Shown here: piece by piece, positions 5,630-13,172 of the stretch
Numbering within the stretch: position 1 is the first letter of the stretch
Layout: each line of letters opens with the position of its first letter
NCBI GenBank assembly: GCA_964515615.1
Contig: CAZEVI010000019.1
Span: 1-14,806, forward strand
Direction: 5' to 3'
From: CAZEVI01 sp964515615
GTDB lineage: Bacteria > Patescibacteriota > UBA1384 > XYA2-FULL-43-10 > CAINNR01
DNA: 14,806 nucleotides
Notes under the pieces: generated by a model
Database searches by the model: none
What the model was told of the DNA's origin: nothing
Seen by the model: the letters and a program-made list of their open reading frames with translations, nothing else
Made by a program: the position numbers and the translations under genes

Positions 5630-6985
5630 ATGACTAAAAACAATATTATGGAAAAGATTGTTTCGCTTTGTAAGAGGCGGGGTTTTGTTTGGCAGGATTC
5701 AGAAATTTACGGCGGAATTTCAGCCATTTGGGATTTTGGCCCCCTTGGCGTCGAAATGAAAAATGCCATCAAGAAAATTTGGTGGGATACGTTCGTGCGT
5801 ATGCGGCCGGACATTGTCGGTATTGAAGGCTCAATTTTAATGCATCCAACTGTTTGGAAGGCATCAGGGCATTTAGAATCATTTACCGATCCGCTGGTTG
5901 AATGCAAAGAGTGCCACAACCGTTATCGTGAGGATCATCTAAAAGAAGGCAAATATAAAGATCAGGGAAAAGCCAAAGAAGTAATGCAATGCCCAAGTTG
6001 CGGTTCAAAAGTTTTTACAGAGCCTAAGAGTTTTAATTTGTTGTTTGAGGCGCTCGAAGGCACAGTCGAGGGCAAAAAAAATACCATTTACTTACGTGGT
6101 GAGACTGCTCAATCAATGTTCTGTGACTTTAAGCTGGTCGCCGATTCAATGCGGATGAAATTGCCGTTTGGTATCGCCCAAATTGGAAAATCTTTTCGCA
6201 ATGAAATTACAACTGGAGATTTTTTCTTTCGTAGCCGCGAGTTTGAGATTGCTGAGTTGGAATATTTTGTTAAACCCGGTGATGATGAAAAGTGGTTTGA
6301 CGAATGGCTGGAACTCTGGCAATTGTTTTATGCCGATCTAGGTATCAATCCGGAAAAATTATCCGAATACGAACATCCGAAAAAGTCACTTGCACATTAT
6401 TCAAAACGCACGGTTGATATTATGTATGAATTTCCATTTGGCGTATCTGAACTTGCCGGTGTTGCCAACAGAACCGATTACGATTTATCACAACATGAAA
6501 AATTTTCTGGCAAGGATTTGCATTATTTCGATGAAGCCGAGGGCAAAAAAATTGTGCCGTATGTCATTGAGCCGACAATGGGTGTTGATCGTATAATATT
6601 AGCTTGCTTGGTGGACGGCTATCAGGAATCAGATGGAACTGACGGTCGGGAAAAGGGTGAAATCGTTTTGAAATTGCACCCAAAAATTGCTCCGATACAA
6701 GTTGCTGTTTTCCCTCTTATGAAAAAAGAGAAAATGCCTGACATTGCTAACGATATCCGATACAATGCAACATTGTGCGGGTTTAGGGCCGGCTATGATG
6801 AATCAGGATCGATTGGTAAACGTTATCGCCGTCAGGACGAAATTGGCACCCCGTTTTGTGTTACAGTTGACTATCAAACACTTGAAGATCAAACCGTTAC
6901 CATCCGCGAGCGCGACAGTATGAAACAAGAGCGAATTAAAATTTCGGAAGTTAACAATTATCTGTTTGAAAAGATAAATTGTTAA
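5630..6985 (+). CDS. glyS: Glycyl-tRNA synthetase (dimeric alpha2 type)
   Basis: A class II synthetase that charges tRNA-Gly with glycine for cytoplasmic translation. The order of parts is that of one-chain GlyRS. The N-terminus has WDFGPLGVEMK (34-44). A likely zinc site has Cys92, Cys95, Cys121 and Cys124. Motif 2 is GKSFRNEI (186-193) with FRSREFEIAELEYF after it. Motif 3 is EPTMGVDRIILACL (314-327). The C-terminal anticodon-binding domain begins near 345 (LHPKIAPIQVAVFPL). Length (451 residues) is typical of the short bacterial form. Transcription probably starts at the ATG and ends at the hairpin 7031-7055, so it is a single-gene unit. Confidence 0.97.
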   Translation: MTKNNIMEKIVSLCKRRGFVWQDSEIYGGISAIWDFGPLGVEMKNAIKKIWWDTFVRMRPDIVGIEGSILMHPTVWKASGHLESFTDPLVECKECHNRYREDHLKEGKYKDQGKAKEVMQCPSCGSKVFTEPKSFNLLFEALEGTVEGKKNTIYLRGETAQSMFCDFKLVADSMRMKLPFGIAQIGKSFRNEITTGDFFFRSREFEIAELEYFVKPGDDEKWFDEWLELWQLFYADLGINPEKLSEYEHPKKSLAHYSKRTVDIMYEFPFGVSELAGVANRTDYDLSQHEKFSGKDLHYFDEAEGKKIVPYVIEPTMGVDRIILACLVDGYQESDGTDGREKGEIVLKLHPKIAPIQVAVFPLMKKEKMPDIANDIRYNATLCGFRAGYDESGSIGKRYRRQDEIGTPFCVTVDYQTLEDQTVTIRERDSMKQERIKISEVNNYLFEKINC

Positions 6986-7030
6986 TAAACTGTTTTTTAA
7001 GCGGATTGAAAAAAATATATGTTGGCTATA

Positions 7031-7055
7031 AAATCACCAAAAATGGTGGTTTTTT
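7031..7055 (+). terminator. Rho-independent terminator after glyS
   Basis: AAATCACC (7031-7038) pairs with GGTGGTTT (7045-7052) around a 6-base loop, with one T-G pair, and runs into six T (7050-7055). It lies 45 bases past the glyS stop codon. Confidence 0.75.
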
Positions 7056-7095
7056 AATTGTAAAAAGCTGCAAAATTTGCAACAGAGGTGGTCAA

Positions 7096-7245
7096 GTGAG
7101 TAATCTGAAAATAGCTATTTGGGAATTAAGAATAGCAAGATCAAGACACCAAAATAATTTTTATGAAAGGTTACAAGTTAGTAAATCTTTCGGCGTTGGA
7201 AATCAAATGAATAAATTTAGATTAGCGCGAAGAATTGTTGATTGA
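7096..7245 (+). CDS. Possible small basic protein (49 residues)
   Basis: A GTG at 7096 is preceded by GAGGTGG (7085-7091) with 4 nt spacing, a plausible ribosome site. The frame runs 49 codons to TGA at 7243-7245. The product is basic and polar (many Arg, Lys, Asn, Gln) with LKIAIWELRIARSRHQ at the N-terminus. No family is recognised and no promoter is evident right after the glyS terminator. The same frame is open back to the glyS end, but that part holds the terminator and is unlikely to be coding. It could be a real small gene or the remnant of a longer one. Confidence 0.3.
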   Translation: MSNLKIAIWELRIARSRHQNNFYERLQVSKSFGVGNQMNKFRLARRIVD

Positions 7246-7393
7246 ATTTTCCCCAACACAATACCCTGAGTTTACACGGCTTTTTTGATTGTTTCTTAAC
7301 ATACGACTTGTTGTTTTTATGAAAAAAAATGTACAGCTGGACTGGAATAATTGATCATCGAATATATTATCTACAATTTATGGATCGAAAGTG
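7246..7393. other. Noncoding spacer upstream of the dcw cluster promoter
   Basis: The stretch is AT-rich and has no supported reading frame, no RNA gene that can be recognised, and no clear hairpin terminator. It separates the small open frame 7096-7245 from the promoter at 7394-7422. Confidence 0.5.
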
Positions 7394-7422
7394 TTGACTG
7401 CTTGTTGAAATTACAATAATAT
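7394..7422 (+). promoter_or_regulatory. Promoter of the mraZ/dcw cluster
   Basis: TTGACT (7394-7399) and TAATAT (7417-7422) are separated by 17 bp, close to the sigma-70 consensus. The MraZ-type boxes begin at the last base of the -10 and cover the start site. It lies about 270 nt before the mraZ start codon, implying a long 5' leader. An ATG at 7429 stands at the leaderless distance of 6 nt. Confidence 0.7.
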
Positions 7423-7447
7423 GGGAATATGTGGGAAGGTGTGGGAA
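7422..7447 (+). promoter_or_regulatory. MraZ operator: three TGGGAA boxes at 10-bp spacing
   Basis: TGGGAA occurs at 7422-7427, 7432-7437 and 7442-7447, each one helical turn from the next. MraZ proteins are known to bind tandem TGGG-type direct repeats in front of their own operons. The overlap with the -10 and start site fits repression of the mraZ/dcw promoter by MraZ oligomers. Confidence 0.8.
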
Positions 7448-7530
7448 GCACAAAATGCTTCTTACTAATTTACGAACAACTTCCCGCAATTACCAATAAA
7501 TTCATAATTTTTATTCGTAATTTTGATTAG
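7429..7530 (+). CDS. Possible leaderless upstream ORF (33 residues)
   Basis: ATG at 7429 lies exactly 6 nt after the -10 of the dcw promoter, the same geometry as the four probable leaderless genes in the window. The frame runs 33 codons to TAG at 7528-7530 and its first codons are formed by the MraZ boxes. The peptide has no recognisable motif. It could be a leader peptide whose translation affects the mraZ leader, or a chance ATG. Confidence 0.25.
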   Translation: MWEGVGSTKCFLLIYEQLPAITNKFIIFIRNFD

Positions 7531-7579
7531 ATTGGTAAATTTGTTAGCACAATTATGCAAAAGCCAAAACAGAAAAGAA

Positions 7580-7651
7580 TAAAAGTTGTCAACAAAAGCA
7601 AAACCGTTGCTTTAAAAATTTGTTTTTTGGCAGCAACAACTTAAAAGTTGT
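7580..7651 (+). promoter_or_regulatory. Possible structured RNA leader of mraZ with competing hairpins
   Basis: The 10-mer TAAAAGTTGT occurs at 7580-7589 and 7642-7651, and ACAACTT (7636-7642) between them can pair with either copy. Inside, AAAGCAA (7595-7601) can pair with TTGCTTT (7607-7613), while GTTGCT (7606-7611) can alternatively pair with AGCAAC (7632-7637). Two exclusive sets of hairpins are therefore possible. No ligand-binding class is recognised. Confidence 0.3.
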
Positions 7652-7699
7652 AATTAAAATAAAAACTTGTGAGGGGATTTAAATTTTAAATCTACTAAC

Positions 7700-8131
7700 G
7701 TGTTTATCGGCGAATACAAACACACAATTGATGAAAAAGGGCGGACATCAATTCCCTCAAAGTTTCGCGGGGAGTTGGCTTCTGGTTGTGTCGTTACTCG
7801 TGGATTGGATAAATGTTTATGGATTTATCCATTGCAGGAGTGGCAAAATTTGGCCGAAAAAATTGCTGATTTGCCGATTACCCAAAAAAATGCCAGAAGT
7901 TTTTCCAGGTTAATGTTGGCCGGGGCGTCTGATCTTGAATTAGATCGAATTGGTCGAATTAATTTGCCGAGTTACTTGCGGGATTATGCCAAAATTAAAA
8001 AAGATGTAGCAATTGTCGGTGTTTATAATCGAGTTGAAATTTGGCCGGCAGATGTTTGGTCGAACTTTAAAAAAGAGATGGAAGAAAGCGGTGACGAAGT
8101 CGCCGAATCACTATCTGAAATCGGATTCTAA
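7700..8131 (+). CDS. mraZ: Transcriptional regulator MraZ
   Basis: MraZ is the DNA-binding regulator at the head of division and cell-wall clusters. It forms rings and binds tandem TGGG-type boxes. The two AbrB-like repeats are visible: DEKGRTSIPSKFR at residues 11-23 and LDRIGRINLPSYLRDYA at about 78-94. The N-terminus MFIGEYKHTID is canonical, which fixes the GTG at 7700. Length (143 residues) is normal. The ribosome site is poor: GAGGGG (7671-7676) is more than 20 nt away. Likely target boxes lie at 7422-7447. The next gene in most clusters, rsmH, does not follow; nearly 500 noncoding bases do. Confidence 0.96.
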   Translation: MFIGEYKHTIDEKGRTSIPSKFRGELASGCVVTRGLDKCLWIYPLQEWQNLAEKIADLPITQKNARSFSRLMLAGASDLELDRIGRINLPSYLRDYAKIKKDVAIVGVYNRVEIWPADVWSNFKKEMEESGDEVAESLSEIGF

Positions 8132-8627
8132 ATTGGAAAAAGGTTGATAGAGATTGGAAAATGGTAATTGAAAAAATAAATTAAAAACTTAAAAATTTCT
8201 AATTTCAAATCTCTAAACAAATTTCTATTTTCTAACAACCAATTTCTATTCTTTGACCAGTAGCCAGTATCCACGACCATGAGCGTATTGAAGTGATCAA
8301 TTGTCCTTCAATTTCGCTCAGGACAGGGAGGGGCAAAGGTTTATTACATGTCAGCTTTATCATTCGATGGACTTTATCGGGTGAACGAAGAGAGGTCACC
8401 CTTCGATCCGTCCTACGCTCAAGCTACGGATGGTAAGCAAAAATACGGATGATTTTCCCTTCGGGAAAACAAAAACAAAAAGCTGGCTACTGATTAAAGA
8501 AATACAAATTTAAAATTTAAAAATCAAAATTTAAAATTATGGTAGGCACTTCGTGTCTGGACTATAATAGTTAATTCCATCATTTTGATCTTTGCATTTT
8601 GAATTTTAAATTTGACCGGAGGGAATT
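8132..8627. other. Noncoding gap in the dcw cluster at the usual place of rsmH
   Basis: No reading frame with support occurs here on either strand. The flanks (8160-8250 and 8500-8540, 8590-8612) are A/T-only repeats built from AAATTTAAAATT-like units, some inverted relative to each other across 8508-8611. The centre holds an inverted-repeat element (8242-8509). A TATAAT at 8563-8568 without a clear -35 might start transcription of the following gene. rsmH (mraW), which normally stands between mraZ and ftsL, is absent. Confidence 0.65.
8242..8509. repeat. Inverted-repeat element with nested hairpins, MITE-like
   Basis: Ends match in inverse orientation: CTTTGACCAGTAGCCAG (8251-8267) against the complement of 8483-8499, 15 of 17 identical. 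The match extends outward with one gap to about 8242 and 8509. Inside are further hairpins: GAGCGTATTGAAG with CTTCAATTTCGCTC (8281-8320), GGGTGA with TCACCC (8379-8401), ATCCGT with ACGGAT (8406-8431), and TTTTCCC with GGGAAAA around TTC (8453-8469). It encodes no protein. It may be a miniature nonautonomous mobile element or a structured RNA. Confidence 0.6.
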
Positions 8628-8996
8628 GTGGGCAGAGATTTCGTTGTTACAAATTCGAATTCAGCAAATATCGGCATTAAAAAGCGAACTGTTGGCCGAA
8701 AATTTTTCGTCGGTCCGAAGACGACAAGATTTATTGCAATCGTCATTTTTAGTGCTATGGGACTTTTATATTTAACGCAATCAACACAAGGAGCGGATCG
8801 GAGTTATAAAGTTCGCGATCTGTCAGCCCAAAAATCGCAACTTTCTGAGCAGAGAGATCGGCTCCAAGTTGAGGCCTCTCGTTTGGAATCATTAAACGAA
8901 ATCGATAAATCGGTCAATCCGCAATCTCAAGATCAAGCTCAAATGCAACAAACAAATCAAGTCAATTATATTCCCAGTGGAAATACTGGCAATTAA
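8628..8996 (+). CDS. ftsL: FtsL-like division protein (bitopic, coiled coil)
   Basis: A 122-residue protein with a basic cytoplasmic N-terminus (residues 1-32), one membrane helix (about 33-50) and an outside segment with a coiled coil (about 60-91, LSAQKSQLSEQRDRLQVEASRLESL), then a Gln/Asn-rich tail. This layout and the position directly before ftsI are those of FtsL, which bridges FtsB and FtsQ and activates FtsW/FtsI in the divisome. Sequence identity in this family is low, so the call rests on topology and context. GTG at 8628 is preceded by CCGGAGGG (8616-8623), a good ribosome site. Confidence 0.7.
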   Translation: MGRDFVVTNSNSANIGIKKRTVGRKFFVGPKTTRFIAIVIFSAMGLLYLTQSTQGADRSYKVRDLSAQKSQLSEQRDRLQVEASRLESLNEIDKSVNPQSQDQAQMQQTNQVNYIPSGNTGN

Positions 8997-9059
8997 CTTT
9001 GAAATCAGCAATTTAGCAGGTGTTTCCACTTGCAATTTTTGCTTATTGTAAGGCGAAAA

Positions 9060-10778
9060 GTGAAAGAAGACAAAATAATTCTGCGGATAAAATTTGTTGC
9101 AGCTTTTTTTCTGTTGCTTTCTTTCATCTTGTTGGTCAGACTATTTCAAAAACAAATTATCGAGGGGAAAAGTTATGTTGCTGAGGCAAAAAGCCAACAG
9201 CAATTTTCCAAAGTTGAGCTTCCGGAGCGAGGAAAAATTTATTTTCACGATGCGGCCGAAAATTTGTCCGGCAGTTACGCTGTGGCATATGACACAAAAA
9301 GTTTTGCTCTTTTTGTTATTCCGAAAAATTTAATTGATAAACATAACGCGGCGGCTAAATTGGCGCCTTTTGTTGGCAAGTCAGAGATGGAATTATACGA
9401 TCAAATCAATAATGATAAAAGCTATTTACCGGCGCTGAAAAAAGGATTGAATTATGATGATGCCGACAAAATTGAAGCACTCTATTTGACCGGTGTTTAT
9501 GTTTTGCCGGAGTACAAGAGATATTATCCGGAATCGGACTTTTCGGCTCAACTTTTGGGCTTTGTCGATAATGAAGGAGTTGGTCGCTATGGATTTGAAG
9601 GTTTTTATGACAAAGAATTGCAAGGGTCGTCGGGAAAAATTACCGGCGAGCAAGATACGTTGGGGAGAGTAATTAACTTGCTGTCGGAAGATGCACCGAA
9701 AAATGGTACCAGTTATCTGTTGTCAATTGATAGATCGGTCAATTTTTATATGTATCAAAAATTGCGCCAAGCAATGCAAGATTATCAGGCCGAATCAGCT
9801 ATGGCAGTGGCAGTTGATATTAAAACCGGAAAAGTTATCGGAATGGCGTCATTGCCGTCTTTCGATCCGAATAATTTTGCCCAGTATTCAAACGACAACC
9901 AACAGGAACTCTACAAAAACCCTTTAATTTCTACTGCCTATGAACCGGGGAGTATTTTTAAACCGATAATTGTTGCCTCTGGACTTGATTCGGGGAAAAT
10001 TACTCCTGATTCAGCCAGCGATTTCGGGGCTTCGGTGAATGTTTCCGGCTTTACAATTCACACTGCTGAGGGTACGGCTTTCGGTCATGAGAACATTGGC
10101 GATATTTTAAAACACTCCGACAATGTTGGCATGGTTTGGGTCGGTCAACAAATTGGCAGTGAAATTATGGATAAGTACATTCGTAAATTCGGTTTTGTCG
10201 ACAAAACCGGAGTTGATCTTTCTGGTGAAGGATTGGGAATTATTCAGCCGCTAAAAGATTGGCATGATATTGGACAAGCGACTATTACATTTGGTCAAGG
10301 AATTTCAGTAACTCCGATTCAATTGGTAATGGCCTATGCGGCAATTGCTAACAAAGGTGTGATGATGAAACCGGAAGTTAATGATAAAATAATAAATGAT
10401 GACGGAAATACCACAAGTGTTGCGCCGGTTGAAGTTGGACGAATAATTTCTGAACAAACAGCGGCCGAATTAAATCAAATGCTAACCGGCGTTGTCGAAA
10501 ACGGCTACGGGAAAAAGGCCGGAGTTTCTGGTTTTTGGGTCGCCGGAAAAACTGGAACTGCTCAAATTGCCGATTCAAACACTGGCAAGTACATGGAAGG
10601 AATTTTTAATCACTCTTTTGTTGGATTCGCCCCATCAGATAATCCGCGATTTGCGATGCTGATCGAATTAAATAAACCGAAAAATGCCAAGTTTGCCGAA
10701 TCATCTGCTGCTCCGGTTTTTGGCGATATTGCTTCATATCTTCTAAACTACTATTACCGAATAGCACCGAATAGGTAA
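9060..10778 (+). CDS. ftsI: Class B penicillin-binding protein FtsI/PBP3 (transpeptidase)
   Basis: This enzyme cross-links peptidoglycan at the division site. An N-terminal cytoplasmic stub and one membrane helix (about residues 9-28, FVAAFFLLLSFILLVRLF) are followed by the PBP dimerisation domain, with ELPERGKIY near 53 and GRYGFEGFYDKEL near 178. The transpeptidase domain carries all three motifs: Ser298-Ile-Phe-Lys301, Ser353-Asp-Asn355 and Lys497-Thr-Gly499. Length (572 residues) is normal for the class and no PASTA domain is present. GTG at 9060 is chosen over the TTG at 9030 because TAAGG (9049-9053) lies 6 nt before it and the membrane helix then sits at the usual distance from the start. 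Confidence 0.94.
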   Translation: MKEDKIILRIKFVAAFFLLLSFILLVRLFQKQIIEGKSYVAEAKSQQQFSKVELPERGKIYFHDAAENLSGSYAVAYDTKSFALFVIPKNLIDKHNAAAKLAPFVGKSEMELYDQINNDKSYLPALKKGLNYDDADKIEALYLTGVYVLPEYKRYYPESDFSAQLLGFVDNEGVGRYGFEGFYDKELQGSSGKITGEQDTLGRVINLLSEDAPKNGTSYLLSIDRSVNFYMYQKLRQAMQDYQAESAMAVAVDIKTGKVIGMASLPSFDPNNFAQYSNDNQQELYKNPLISTAYEPGSIFKPIIVASGLDSGKITPDSASDFGASVNVSGFTIHTAEGTAFGHENIGDILKHSDNVGMVWVGQQIGSEIMDKYIRKFGFVDKTGVDLSGEGLGIIQPLKDWHDIGQATITFGQGISVTPIQLVMAYAAIANKGVMMKPEVNDKIINDDGNTTSVAPVEVGRIISEQTAAELNQMLTGVVENGYGKKAGVSGFWVAGKTGTAQIADSNTGKYMEGIFNHSFVGFAPSDNPRFAMLIELNKPKNAKFAESSAAPVFGDIASYLLNYYYRIAPNR

Positions 10779-10799
10779 AAATAATAATTTTCAATATTG

Positions 10800-12062
10800 A
10801 TGAAAAATATAACACTCAATTTGATTCAGCGTTTTTTGCAATTTTTGGCGCGAAGAAAAATTAAACAGTCAAAACCGAAAATTATTGTTGTTAGCGGATC
10901 TTACGGAAAAACTTCTACAAAAGAAGCCATCTATTTTGTTTTGTCAAAAAACGGATTGGATGTTGGTAAAAATTGGGGCAACATGAATTCGGTTTTGGGG
11001 CTACCGATGGCAATTCTGGGATTAAAAAAATATTCCTTCGGCATCGGTTTAATTGGAAATATTATTCATGCGAAATGGAATTTTCTATTTTATCGCTTGC
11101 CAGAGATATTGGTTTTAGAGTTTGGTGTTGATAAGCCCGGAGAAATGTCGCAATTAGTTTCGGTTGCCAAGCCAAGCATTGCAGTGATTACCGGAATTTC
11201 AGAGACTCATTTAGAAGGACTGAGTGATTTGGCGACAGTTAAAAAAGAAAAGAATTTGTTGTTTAAATCTTTGTCAAAAGATGACATTGCGGTTAAGAAT
11301 GCTTCTGATGAAAATTCTGGTGATTTGTCAATTAACGACGGAGTAAAAGAGATTACTTTTGGTGGTAGCAATTCCGCCGTTTTTGCTTCAAATATAAAAA
11401 TTGAAACAACCGGCACAAAATTCATAATGAATTATTTTAGCGAAAAAATTTCAGTTAATTCAAAGTTGATTGGCCAACATATTATAAATAGCCTTTTGAT
11501 TGCTGCAATTGTGGCCGGCGAATTTGATATTTCGTTGGGAAAAATCAAAGAAACCTTGGAAGAGATAAAACCCGAAAATGGCCGGATGAATCCATTAAAA
11601 TTAAGAAACGGATTGGTTGTGATTGATGACACGTATAACTCAAATCCAAAATCAGCCGAAGAGGCATTGGAGACATTATCAAAAATTGAATATAGCAGCA
11701 GAAAAGTTGCAATTTTGGGGAATATGAATGAGTTAGGCGATTATGCTGAAACTGGTCATCGGCGAGTTGGAAAGGTGGCCGGCATGTGTTGCGACTTTTT
11801 AATTGCTGTTGGTGATAATGCAAAATATTTTATTGCCGGCGCAAAAGAATCGGGGATGATGGCCGATAATATCAGACAATTTGCATCAACCGAAGAGCTG
11901 ATTAAAGAAATTAACAATATTATTAAACCGGATGACATGGTACTGGTTAAAGGATCGCAGAATCGAGTTCGTCTGGAGAGATTGGTCAAATATTTGTTAA
12001 ATAATGAAAAGTTAGCAAGTGAAGTCCTTGTTAGACAAGATAAAAAATGGGAAAATAAATAA
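10800..12062 (+). CDS. murF: MurF-type UDP-MurNAc-tripeptide--D-Ala-D-Ala ligase, short form
   Basis: An ATP-dependent ligase adding D-Ala-D-Ala to the cell-wall precursor in the cytoplasm. The ATP loop is GSYGKTS (33-39). NWGNMNSVLGLPM (58-70), GISETHLEGL (132-141) and the MurF hallmark DDTYNSNPKSAEEAL (276-290) follow, then ILGNMNELGDYAETGH. At 420 residues it is shorter than classical MurF: only about 30 residues precede the ATP loop, so the N-terminal substrate-binding domain is missing. murE, normally next to it, is absent here, so the tripeptide must come from elsewhere or this enzyme has wider substrate use. It starts 21 nt after ftsI; no clear ribosome site is seen. Confidence 0.88.
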   Translation: MKNITLNLIQRFLQFLARRKIKQSKPKIIVVSGSYGKTSTKEAIYFVLSKNGLDVGKNWGNMNSVLGLPMAILGLKKYSFGIGLIGNIIHAKWNFLFYRLPEILVLEFGVDKPGEMSQLVSVAKPSIAVITGISETHLEGLSDLATVKKEKNLLFKSLSKDDIAVKNASDENSGDLSINDGVKEITFGGSNSAVFASNIKIETTGTKFIMNYFSEKISVNSKLIGQHIINSLLIAAIVAGEFDISLGKIKETLEEIKPENGRMNPLKLRNGLVVIDDTYNSNPKSAEEALETLSKIEYSSRKVAILGNMNELGDYAETGHRRVGKVAGMCCDFLIAVGDNAKYFIAGAKESGMMADNIRQFASTEELIKEINNIIKPDDMVLVKGSQNRVRLERLVKYLLNNEKLASEVLVRQDKKWENK

Positions 12063-12131
12063 GAGGCGGATTTTAGTTGCTGGGTATGTCTTAATAACTT
12101 TTTAGAATAATATTCTAATTCGAGGAGAATA

Positions 12132-13154
12132 ATGGACAAAATTGAAATGATTGTGCTTTATAGAAATGATTTTATTCGGCTTTTTTGGCTGACCGGATTA
12201 TCTTTTTTAATCGCTATGATTTGGACGCCACTTTTAACTAATTTCCTTTATAAATATAAACTGGGCAAAAGAATTCGTCAGGATAAAAATACGCCGATTT
12301 TTTCCAAAATGCATGCTCACAAATCGGGGACTCCGACAATGGGGGGAATTTTAGTTTGGGTAACAACAGCAGTTCTGACAATCATTTTCAATTTGGAGCG
12401 GCGAGCAACTTGGTTACCGCTTTTTTCATTGGTTTCCGCTGGAATTATTGGCGGGATCGACGATCTCTTAAATATTTACGGAATTGGCGCTCGTGGCGGC
12501 GGAATGCGTTTTAGGGAAAAATTTCTTCTTTATGCCGCAATTGCTGGCGTTGGTGCGTGGTGGTTCTACGAAAAACTTGGTTGGAATTCAATCCATATTC
12601 CTGGATTTGGCGATTACATCATCGGTGGCTGGTATATACCAGTATTTATCATCGCTCTAATATGGGCAGCGTTTGCTTCTAATGAAGCAGACGGGTTGGA
12701 CGGACTCGCTGGTGGAATATTTGCCATCTCGTACAGTGCTTATGCAATAATTTGTTTGGCTCAAGGAAAAATTGAATTAGCGCTTTTTTGCGGTACAATA
12801 ACCGGTGCACTTTTAGCTTTTCTTTGGTTTAATATAAATCCGGCTAGATTTTTTATGGGTGATACCGGATCAATGGCGTTGGGAATAACACTCGGAGTAA
12901 TTGCTTTTTTAACAAACTCAATCGTCGTTTTTCCAATTATCACGCTCATCTTTACCATTGAAGGATTATCATTCTTAATACAAAGATTTTGGAAAGTCGT
13001 TTTTAAGAAAAAATTATTTTTATCATCACCAATTCACCACCACTTTGAGGCGATTGGTTGGCCGGAGCAAAAAATTGTTATGCGTTTTTGGGTAATTGGT
13101 GCCGCTTCGGCGGTTATCGGTTTGGCGATTGCTCTTTTTGGTCGAGGATTCTAA
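12132..13154 (+). CDS. mraY: Phospho-N-acetylmuramoyl-pentapeptide transferase MraY
   Basis: An integral membrane enzyme that transfers phospho-MurNAc-pentapeptide to undecaprenyl phosphate, making lipid I. About ten hydrophobic segments are seen. Signature parts: HKSGTPTMGG (63-72), Asp110-Asp111 in GGIDDLLNIYG, NEADGLDGLAGG (184-195) with the catalytic acidic residues, FFMGDTGSMALG (240-251) and PIHHHFEAIGWPEQKIVMRFW (300-320) with the His triplet. Length (340 residues) is normal. GAGGAG lies 5 to 6 nt before the ATG, a strong ribosome site. A gap of 69 bases separates it from murF. It is followed by a minus-strand gene, so it ends the first transcription block of the cluster. Confidence 0.97.
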   Translation: MDKIEMIVLYRNDFIRLFWLTGLSFLIAMIWTPLLTNFLYKYKLGKRIRQDKNTPIFSKMHAHKSGTPTMGGILVWVTTAVLTIIFNLERRATWLPLFSLVSAGIIGGIDDLLNIYGIGARGGGMRFREKFLLYAAIAGVGAWWFYEKLGWNSIHIPGFGDYIIGGWYIPVFIIALIWAAFASNEADGLDGLAGGIFAISYSAYAIICLAQGKIELALFCGTITGALLAFLWFNINPARFFMGDTGSMALGITLGVIAFLTNSIVVFPIITLIFTIEGLSFLIQRFWKVVFKKKLFLSSPIHHHFEAIGWPEQKIVMRFWVIGAASAVIGLAIALFGRGF

Positions 13155-13172
13155 AAAATATCACTAGCGATG

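Noticed and set aside
5630..6985. Recoding of UGA as glycine, known from some Patescibacteria
   Set aside because: The genes here end normally at TAA, TAG or TGA and no conserved glycine is encoded by TGA, so the standard code applies.
9030..9059. TTG at 9030 as the ftsI start
   Set aside because: No ribosome site precedes it; GTG at 9060 has TAAGG at suitable distance and gives the usual short cytoplasmic stub before the membrane helix.
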